This document shows positions 1 through 4,613 of a DNA stretch of 13,547 bases, one piece after another. Location: positions 1 to 13,547 of the forward strand of contig CAYUUW010000037.1 of assembly GCA_964448005.1 (NCBI GenBank), written 5' to 3'. The notes under the pieces are model-generated. The model saw only the letters and a program-made list of their open reading frames with translations, was not told where the DNA came from and made no database searches. Position 1 is the stretch's first letter, and the number at the start of each line of letters is the position of its first letter. A program made the translations under genes and the position numbers. This DNA comes from CAYUUW01 sp964448005. GTDB taxonomy: Bacteria; Patescibacteriota; Gracilibacteria; UM-FILTER-43-11.

Positions 1-1
1 G

Positions 2-727
2 GAGAGGCTGGAGGCCACTCGCTCTGTTTTTTTGGCGCTGAAGCTGGATCTGGCCCTGAGCCTGCATCCCTTCCGCCAGGTTCCCGATCTGCCCCAGGAC
101 ATCCGTTCCCAAATCGCGGCCAACCACCTGAACCAGGTGCTGGGCCAGGTGACCTACAGCCACGCCTCCAACATTCCAAACCGCCGCCACAACCTGCTCA
201 CCGGCCTTTCGGAGATCAGCGGCAAGCTGTACCAGCCGGGCGAAGTGATGGATTTTTTGGCGGTGCTGGGCGAGAACGGCTGGCGGGACTACCGCATGGC
301 CCACATCCTGGTGGGCGGCCGGTCGGTGGACGGCTACGGCGGCGGGCTCTGCGGCTCGGCGACCATGGTGTTCACGCCGGCCTGGCGGGCCGGCCTGGAG
401 ATCGTTTCGCGATCGCCCCACAGCGCCTACTACAAAAACCTTTATCCCGAAGAATCCTTTGCCGCCGATGCGGCCATCTACCGCGGGGGGAAGAATCTGA
501 AGATCCGCAACAACACCGATTCTCCCATCCTCTTCTACGCCAAGAACGATCCGGAGAAGAAAGAGGCGACCCTGTACATTTTCGGCAATTCGCCCTACCA
601 GAAGGTGGAGCTGGAAGGGCCCATCAAGGCGGGTTCCCGGCAGTACAAATGGATTAGGAAAATGACCCTGGCCGATGGTAGAGTGGTGGAAGAGCCCCTG
701 GACACCCGCTACGGGGCCGTGTACTGA
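2..727 (+). CDS. VanW-family protein (5' end missing)
   Basis: The frame is open from the first bases of the window, so the gene starts upstream and 241 C-terminal residues are visible. They carry the VanW-domain pattern: NRRHNLLTGLSEI, then YQPGEV, then GYGGGLCGSAT, then GLEIVSRSPHS, then a DAAIY segment and IRNNTDSPILFYA. VanW proteins are named after a gene of some vancomycin-resistance clusters, but the domain is widespread and its biochemical role is unsettled; most are thought to act at the cell envelope. The usual signature is GGGICQVSTT; here it reads GGGLCGSAT, so the Cys is kept and the Gln-Val after it is replaced. The N-terminal part, where a signal anchor and peptidoglycan-binding-like domain often lie, is outside the window. 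A small lipoprotein gene begins 17 bp downstream, which suggests co-transcription. The family call is firm; a role in antibiotic resistance is not implied. Confidence 0.85.
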   Translation, partial: ERLEATRSVFLALKLDLALSLHPFRQVPDLPQDIRSQIAANHLNQVLGQVTYSHASNIPNRRHNLLTGLSEISGKLYQPGEVMDFLAVLGENGWRDYRMAHILVGGRSVDGYGGGLCGSATMVFTPAWRAGLEIVSRSPHSAYYKNLYPEESFAADAAIYRGGKNLKIRNNTDSPILFYAKNDPEKKEATLYIFGNSPYQKVELEGPIKAGSRQYKWIRKMTLADGRVVEEPLDTRYGAVY

Positions 728-744
728 TCCGCTAGCCTTCGCCC

Positions 745-900
745 ATGAAAAGGCCTTTCCGCTCCCTCATGCTTCTTTTTGCCCTGATCGGCTTTTCAGG
801 CTGCGCCAAGCCGGAACCCTCTCCTCAGCCTCCAGACATGCAATGGCCCACCTCCGGCCCGACGGACCTTTCCCGCCCCACACAGGATCCGCCCGCGTGA
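745..900 (+). CDS. small proline-rich lipoprotein, 51 aa
   Basis: This short frame encodes a textbook lipoprotein signal peptide: a basic start (MKRPFR), a hydrophobic core (SLMLLFALIG) and the lipobox FSGC with the lipidation cysteine at residue 20. The predicted mature part has only 32 residues, ten of them proline, and no domain I recognise. It would be exported by Sec, lipidated on Cys20 and held at the outer face of a membrane. The gene starts 17 bp after the VanW-family stop and has no clear Shine-Dalgarno sequence, so translation may depend on the upstream gene. The signal peptide and lipobox in the correct frame are the main evidence that it is real. Its function is unknown; an envelope role is inferred from its location and neighbour. 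Confidence 0.7.
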   Translation: MKRPFRSLMLLFALIGFSGCAKPEPSPQPPDMQWPTSGPTDLSRPTQDPPA

Positions 901-908
901 TTTTATTG

Positions 909-940
909 TGGTATCGGCTCAAGATTTTGAGCCGCTACCA
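909..940 (+). repeat. inverted repeat / hairpin upstream of pseudouridine synthase gene
   Basis: GGCTCAA (916-922) and TTGAGCC (927-933) form a 7-bp stem with a GATT loop. After a 2x2 mismatch the stem continues with TGGTA (909-913) against TACCA (936-940). There is no T-run after it, so it is a poor intrinsic terminator. It could be an operator or an RNA hairpin between the lipoprotein gene and the next gene. Confidence 0.5.
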
Positions 941-945
941 TTGCC

Positions 946-951
946 TATAAA
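946..951 (+). promoter_or_regulatory. possible -10 element of the pseudouridine synthase gene
   Basis: TATAAA lies ten bases upstream of the GTG start at 961. A transcript initiated 7-9 bases downstream of this hexamer would begin almost at the start codon, giving a leaderless mRNA. That fits the absence of a Shine-Dalgarno sequence. No good -35 hexamer is visible at the right distance, so the call is tentative. Confidence 0.25.
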
Positions 952-960
952 ACCAATCTC

Positions 961-1662
961 GTGAATGTGCGACTCAACAAATATTTGGCCCACAAGGGCA
1001 TTGCCTCTCGACGCGAGGCCGATGGCCTGATCGCTGCTGGCAAGGTGAAAATCAACGGCAGGCAGGTGACTGAAATGGGCGTGCAGGTCGATCCGGAATT
1101 GGATGTGGTGGAGGTGGACGAGCAGGCCCTTCAGGACCGGGAGGAGGAAGCGGTTTACGTGGCGCTGAACAAGCCTGCGGGCTATGTCTGCGCAGTCAAG
1201 CCCACCCGCCAGGATCCCCACACGGTGGTCGACCTGGTCGACCTTCCGCAGCGGATCTATCCCGTGGGCAGGCTGGACAAGGACACGACGGGGCTCATCG
1301 TGCTCACCAACGACGGCACGCTGACCTTCGCGCTCACGCACCCTTCCGCCCAGTCCGAGAAGGAGTACGAGGTCACTTTTTTCCACCCCATCTCCGCCGA
1401 GGCCGTTCATCGCCTGGAAGGCGGCGTTTCGCTGTGGGGCGAAAAGACTCTGCCCACCACGGTCCACGTGCTGGGTCCGCGCCGCATCCGAATCATATTG
1501 CGCGAGGGAAAGAACCGCCAGATCCGCCGCATCTGCGAAAAGGTCGGCTTCCCTGTGAAGACCCTCCAGCGCGTGCGCATCAAGAACCTGCATTTGGGCG
1601 ACCTGCCGCTGGGCTACTGGCGGCATTTAACGGAGAGAGAGGTGAGGGGATTGAAAAACTAA
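961..1662 (+). CDS. RsuA/RluB-family rRNA pseudouridine synthase
   Basis: This 233-residue protein has the family's standard two-part layout. The N-terminal S4 RNA-binding domain (about residues 3-50) begins VRLNKYLAHKGIASRREAD and includes INGRQV. The catalytic domain carries LNKPAGYV and the active-site motif GRLDKDTTGL, whose Asp106 is the expected catalytic aspartate. It ends with the EGKNRQIRR motif at residues 182-190. The family isomerises a single uridine to pseudouridine in 16S rRNA (RsuA) or 23S rRNA (RluB/E/F); sequence reading alone does not tell which. The GTG start at 961 puts the S4 domain right at the N terminus, as is usual, and has no Shine-Dalgarno sequence. The gene lies upstream of two more rRNA-modifying enzymes on the same strand, separated from them by the repeat island and an AT-rich gene. 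Confidence 0.92.
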   Translation: MNVRLNKYLAHKGIASRREADGLIAAGKVKINGRQVTEMGVQVDPELDVVEVDEQALQDREEEAVYVALNKPAGYVCAVKPTRQDPHTVVDLVDLPQRIYPVGRLDKDTTGLIVLTNDGTLTFALTHPSAQSEKEYEVTFFHPISAEAVHRLEGGVSLWGEKTLPTTVHVLGPRRIRIILREGKNRQIRRICEKVGFPVKTLQRVRIKNLHLGDLPLGYWRHLTEREVRGLKN

Positions 1663-1673
1663 ATTCTAATAGC

Positions 1674-1829
1674 GGACCTCCTCCCGACCTCCTCCGAAGG
1701 AGGAGGGGTAATGCACACCTCCTTCGACCCTCCCCCTGTCATCCCGAGTGCAGTCGAGGATTCCGCCCTAACTCAACTCTTTCTCCATCGTCATTCCGGG
1801 CCACGACCCGGAATCCAGCCTCCAATACA
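1674..1829. repeat. composite palindromic repeat, copy 1 (156 bp)
   Basis: This is the first of two near-identical tandem units starting GGACCTCCTCCCG and ending CCAATACAG. It contains three distinct dyads: CCTCCTCC-GAA-GGAGGAGG; a weaker one around ATCCCGA...TCGAGGAT; and ATTCCGGG-CCACGA-CCCGGAAT. No protein is supported, because the open frames through it are by-products of the repeat. Similar short palindromic modules are scattered between genes in many uncultured bacterial genomes. I infer a non-coding interspersed repeat. Confidence 0.85.
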
Positions 1830-2038
1830 GGACCTCCTCCCGGCCTCCTCCAAAGGAGGAGGGGAATGCAAAATGCAGATCCCCCTGCCCCCTTTGGCAA
1901 AGGGGAGCACCTAAAGCAATCGCACACCTCCTTCGACCCTCCCCCTGTTATCCCGAGTGCAGTCGAGGACTCCGCCCTAACTCAACTCTTTCTCCATCGT
2001 CATTCCGGGCCACGACCCGGAATCCAGCCTCCAATACA
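1830..2038. repeat. composite palindromic repeat, copy 2 (209 bp, with 54-bp insertion)
   Basis: This tandem copy matches copy 1 almost exactly. Over the final 88-base stretch the only change I see is ATTCC to ACTCC. The first hairpin has loop AAA instead of GAA. A 54-bp segment at 1869-1922 has no counterpart in copy 1 and contains its own hairpin, CCCCTTT-GGC-AAAGGGG (1889-1905), so one palindromic module is nested inside another. The close identity suggests a recent duplication or gene conversion. Confidence 0.85.
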
Positions 2039-2150
2039 GGACCTCCTCCCGGCCTCCTCCGAAGGAGGAGGGGTAATGCACACCTTCTTCGACCCCCTTC
2101 TGTCATCTCGACTGGAGCGAAGCGCAACGGAAAGATCTGTTCTTACTCAC
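2039..2150. repeat. composite palindromic repeat, partial copy 3 joined to another repeat family
   Basis: The third copy keeps the leading part, including the CCTCCTCC-GAA-GGAGGAGG hairpin, to about 2106. It then switches to an unrelated module, TCATCTCGACTGGAGCGAAG followed by CGCAACGGAAAGATCT, which is itself a degenerate inverted repeat (ATCTC...AAGAT). The AT-rich gene at 2162 starts directly after this boundary. With copies 1 and 2 this accounts for the whole 499-bp gap between genes; I see no RNA gene in it. Confidence 0.7.
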
Positions 2151-2161
2151 CTGCCTAATCT

Positions 2162-3055
2162 ATGGCTAAACTCTATACAAGTACGGCTAAATACTATGAA
2201 TTGGCGATAAGAAAATTTTTGCCTCTGCTTGAAAAGTTAAAACAGGAAAATGTTAACAATGTGGAGATTGAGGAGGAATTGATTGCCTTGATCGAGGCCT
2301 ATTCAGATATTTCCAGTAAAATTCGAAAAAATAGGTTAAATTTTGACGATCCAAATAAACTTTATCCTGGAGAACCCCATGATATTGAGCTCGACTTAAA
2401 TGAAAAAGTGATTGAAGATCTTTCTCGGCTTGTGCTACGTCTCCTATTAGTTTGGAGGGCAAGGAAAGAAAAATTGGAGGCTAGAAATTACTTGAGCTCT
2501 GAAAATCAAAAAGAACTTTGGAAGCTGGAAGAATTAATTTGGCCTTTAGAAGCACAATTTGAAAAAGGAAGCGGTATTCTTTCTAAAAGCAAGGATAAGG
2601 TTCCTATTGAATTTCCAGGAGAGAACAAAATTTTCCCTGAGCAAGAAGGCCTTGAGCCAGAAATTACTGGCTTCATATTTCCTTTAGCAATGGTAAATTC
2701 ACTGCCTGGGGAACTTCAAGTGCTGTGCCAAGAATTTAATTTTAATTTTAAAAATAAAAAGCCCAATGCTTGCATTCTTCTTCTGAGAAGAATTTTGCCT
2801 CTTTCTATCGTAAGAAAATTTCAAAAAATGACGAGAGAGCCTGAGATTATGGCAAGCGGAGAGTATTTAGATACCAAAGGTTTGATGGGTAAAGTGGAAA
2901 GCGTTCTTAAGACCAAAAGACTGCATAGAGAGATCGTGGGTTATAAGCTGCTGCTCGATAGTTCGCAGCATTCTTTTACAACCAAATTTGAGATGATCGA
3001 TGCAGAAGGCGCAGGGGTAAAAATTAGATTATTCTTGCAGGATTTATTTGAATGA
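2162..3055 (+). CDS. AT-rich orphan gene, protein of unknown function (297 aa)
   Basis: I do not recognise this protein. It looks soluble, with no signal peptide or membrane segment, and is mostly helical. The N-terminal half (to about residue 135) is rich in Lys, Glu and Leu with heptad-like spacing (YYELAIRKFLPLLEKLKQEN), suggesting a coiled coil or helical bundle. The C-terminal part contains FIFPLAMVNSLPGELQVLC, then ACILLLRRILPLSIVRKFQ, then YKLLLDSSQHSF near the end. That order, a Leu/Arg-rich helix followed by a late Ser-x-His motif, loosely recalls HEPN or DUF4145-type proteins, but this is a guess. The gene is clearly AT-rich, about 35-40 % GC by eye, and its flanks are GC-rich. It directly abuts the repeat island, so acquisition by transfer is likely. 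The ATG at 2162 has no Shine-Dalgarno sequence, and I could not identify a promoter. Confidence 0.75.
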   Translation: MAKLYTSTAKYYELAIRKFLPLLEKLKQENVNNVEIEEELIALIEAYSDISSKIRKNRLNFDDPNKLYPGEPHDIELDLNEKVIEDLSRLVLRLLLVWRARKEKLEARNYLSSENQKELWKLEELIWPLEAQFEKGSGILSKSKDKVPIEFPGENKIFPEQEGLEPEITGFIFPLAMVNSLPGELQVLCQEFNFNFKNKKPNACILLLRRILPLSIVRKFQKMTREPEIMASGEYLDTKGLMGKVESVLKTKRLHREIVGYKLLLDSSQHSFTTKFEMIDAEGAGVKIRLFLQDLFE

Positions 3056-3124
3056 CTCTGTTTCAAAATTTTTATTGTGACTCGTCACTGGAAATTGAAA
3101 ATTGGTCATTGGTAATTAAAAAAT
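3056..3124 (+). other. AT-rich spacer with short degenerate repeats before rsmG
   Basis: The spacer contains the small palindrome GTGAC-TC-GTCAC and a run of near-repeats (GGAAATTGAAAATTGG, then TCATTGGTAATT) that ends at the rsmG ATG. There is no Shine-Dalgarno sequence. TTGAAA occurs at a plausible -35 distance, but the -10 position is only an A-run, so I do not call a promoter. Confidence 0.35.
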
Positions 3125-3895
3125 ATGTACACCTCCTCACTCCTCCTCACCCAGCTCACCCAAGCCTTCAAAGGCATGCTCGGCCTCCATCAGGATTTCT
3201 CCGCCTGGCTGGAGGAAGCCGGCATGGCCCTGAGCGATGCCCAGTTCGAGAAGCTGGCCCACTACCTGCAGCTGTTGAAGGAGAAGAACGAGCTGATGAA
3301 CCTCACCCGCATCACCGAGCCCCGGGAAATGTGGATCAAGCACATCTTCGACGGGCTCATGGCTGCGCCATTTGTCGCCCGCGTGCCCGGGGCCAAAGTC
3401 ATCGATTTGGGCTGCGGCGGCGGCATTCCGGGGATTCCCCTGGCCATCCTTTTCCCCTCCGCGCGCTTCACCCTCGTCGATTCCGTGCAGAAGAAGGCAG
3501 CCGCCGTGGGGGAGTTCGCCCAGGCGCTGGGCCTCAAGAACGTGTTTGTCCTTTCCGGCCGCATCGAGACCTTGGGCCAGCAGCGGACGCACCGCGAGCA
3601 GTACGATGTGGCCCTGGCCCGCGCCCTGGCGCCTCTGCGCGTGCTGGCCGAGCTGGCTATTCCGCTCATCCATCCCTACGGGCAGGTGGTGGCTTACAAG
3701 GGCGCCGAGTATCTGCAAGAGCTTTCGGAGGCGCAGGCGGCCTTTGTTGCCCTCAAATCCGAAAAGCCCCGGGTCTACCGCTACAGCCTGCCCGAAGGCC
3801 AGGGCGAACGGGCCCTGCTCTCCATCAGCAAAAAATGGCCAACCCCCAGCCAGTACCCCAGGCGAGAGGGGATTCCGGGGAAGAAGCCTCTATAA
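3125..3895 (+). CDS. rsmG: 16S rRNA (guanine527-N7)-methyltransferase RsmG
   Basis: This 256-residue protein shows the full RsmG pattern. An N-terminal helical part has YLQLLKEKNELMNLTRI. The SAM-binding motif I is VIDLGCGGGIPG (residues 92-103). It is followed by LVDSVQKKAAA and by ALARALAPLRVLAEL (about 163-177). The signature C terminus reads RVYRYSLPEGQGERALL and ends YPRREGIPGKKPL. RsmG (GidB) uses SAM to methylate N7 of G527 in the 530 loop of 16S rRNA, and in other bacteria its loss gives low-level streptomycin resistance. The protein is longer than the roughly 207-residue E. coli enzyme, mainly through about 30 extra N-terminal residues. An internal ATG at 3176 is an alternative start, but neither start has a convincing ribosome-binding site. 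It is followed by another rRNA methyltransferase gene on the same strand. Confidence 0.95.
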   Translation: MYTSSLLLTQLTQAFKGMLGLHQDFSAWLEEAGMALSDAQFEKLAHYLQLLKEKNELMNLTRITEPREMWIKHIFDGLMAAPFVARVPGAKVIDLGCGGGIPGIPLAILFPSARFTLVDSVQKKAAAVGEFAQALGLKNVFVLSGRIETLGQQRTHREQYDVALARALAPLRVLAELAIPLIHPYGQVVAYKGAEYLQELSEAQAAFVALKSEKPRVYRYSLPEGQGERALLSISKKWPTPSQYPRREGIPGKKPL

Positions 3896-3901
3896 TTTCC
3901 T

Positions 3902-3964
3902 ATTGTGATGCCCGTTGTGATGCCGATTGTAAAAAATCACAATGGGTTTCACCACTGGCATCAC
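3902..3964 (+). promoter_or_regulatory. structured spacer between rsmG and rlmE, mutually exclusive dyads
   Basis: TTGTGATGCC occurs twice 12 bp apart (3903-3912 and 3915-3924). ATTGTGAT (3902-3909) can pair with ATCACAAT (3936-3943). Either copy of GTGATGCC (3905-3912 or 3917-3924) can instead pair with GGCATCAC (3957-3964). The first copy cannot be in both helices at once, so two alternative folds are possible. A small CTGCC-ACA-GGCAG hairpin follows at 3970-3982. This could be an attenuator-like leader of rlmE or only a degenerate repeat; the regulatory role is inference. Confidence 0.4.
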
Positions 3965-4017
3965 GCGTTCTGCCACAGGCAGGAAAGCGGTCTCACATTC
4001 GTAACTCGCAATTAAAA

Positions 4018-4611
4018 ATGTTCGTTCCTCAAGACAAATTCTTCAAAAGAGCCAAGGAGCAGGGCTACCGTGCGCGCAGCGTGTTCAAGCTGGAGGCCAT
4101 CGACGAGCGCTTCCGCCTGCTTCGCCCCGGGCTCAAAGTGCTCGATCTGGGCGCGGCCCCGGGCAGCTTTCTGCAGTACATCGCCCCCAAAGTCGGAGCC
4201 AAAGGATGGGCGGTCGGCATCGATCTGCAGCCCATCCAGGGCTTTCCCCAGCAAGAGAGGATCCGCACCTTCGTGGGCGACGTGTTCGACGAGGCGCTGA
4301 TGGAGCGCATCCTTCAGGAGCTGAAATTCGAGAAGTTCGACCTGATCACTTCGGACATGGCGCCCAAAACCAGCGGCATCCGCTTTGTGGACGGCGCAGC
4401 TTCCCTGGAGCTAAATCTAAGAGTGCTGGAGCTGACCACCCACTACCTGAGGGCCGGCGGCAATGCCGTGATGAAGATCCTGCCAGGCTTCGACGAGGGC
4501 CTGCTGATGGGCCCCGCCCACGACCTGTTCCGCAAGATCAAGAAGTTCCGCCCGCCTGCCGTGCGCGGCAGCAGCGGCGAAAGCTACATCATCGCCTTGG
4601 ACGCATACTGA
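4018..4611 (+). CDS. rlmE: 23S rRNA 2'-O-methyltransferase RlmE (FtsJ/RrmJ)
   Basis: This 197-residue protein matches RlmE (E. coli about 209 residues). It has the K-D-K-E catalytic tetrad in order: Lys24 in RARSVFKLEAID, Asp113 in ITSDMAPKTSG, Lys153 in AVMKILPG and Glu188 in SSGESYIIA. The SAM-binding motif is VLDLGAAPGSFLQ (41-53). RlmE methylates the 2'-OH of U2552 in the A-loop of 23S rRNA, a late step in assembly of the large subunit. The ATG at 4018 is chosen because the conserved region (QDKFFKRAKEQGYRARS) starts right after it; the same frame runs open much further upstream but carries no recognisable sequence there. The start is preceded by an A-rich AATTAAAA stretch and no Shine-Dalgarno sequence. 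It converges on the TPR gene with a 2-bp gap and no terminator. Confidence 0.95.
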   Translation: MFVPQDKFFKRAKEQGYRARSVFKLEAIDERFRLLRPGLKVLDLGAAPGSFLQYIAPKVGAKGWAVGIDLQPIQGFPQQERIRTFVGDVFDEALMERILQELKFEKFDLITSDMAPKTSGIRFVDGAASLELNLRVLELTTHYLRAGGNAVMKILPGFDEGLLMGPAHDLFRKIKKFRPPAVRGSSGESYIIALDAY

Positions 4612-4613
4612 CC

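Noticed and set aside
909..940. Intrinsic terminator after the lipoprotein gene
   Set aside because: The stem is good, but no T-run follows on the plus strand (the next bases are TTGCC), so it was listed only as an inverted repeat.
919..1626. A 235-codon minus-strand frame opposite the pseudouridine synthase gene
   Set aside because: It is fully antisense to a gene with intact catalytic motifs, and its translation shows no domain.
1674..2106. CRISPR array
   Set aside because: The tandem units are 156-209 bp, nearly identical throughout, with no short repeat/variable spacer pattern and no cas genes nearby.
1434..2210. A 258-codon frame running from the pseudouridine synthase gene through the repeat island
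   Set aside because: The protein would be made of translated palindromic repeats (PPPDLLRRRRG and the like). It overlaps two real genes in other frames.
3052..4611. A single 519-codon frame spanning rsmG and rlmE, which could be read as a fusion protein
   Set aside because: Only the part from 4018 encodes RlmE; the first two thirds are an out-of-frame reading of rsmG, low in recognisable sequence and rich in Arg, Pro and Gly as expected for a GC-rich shadow.
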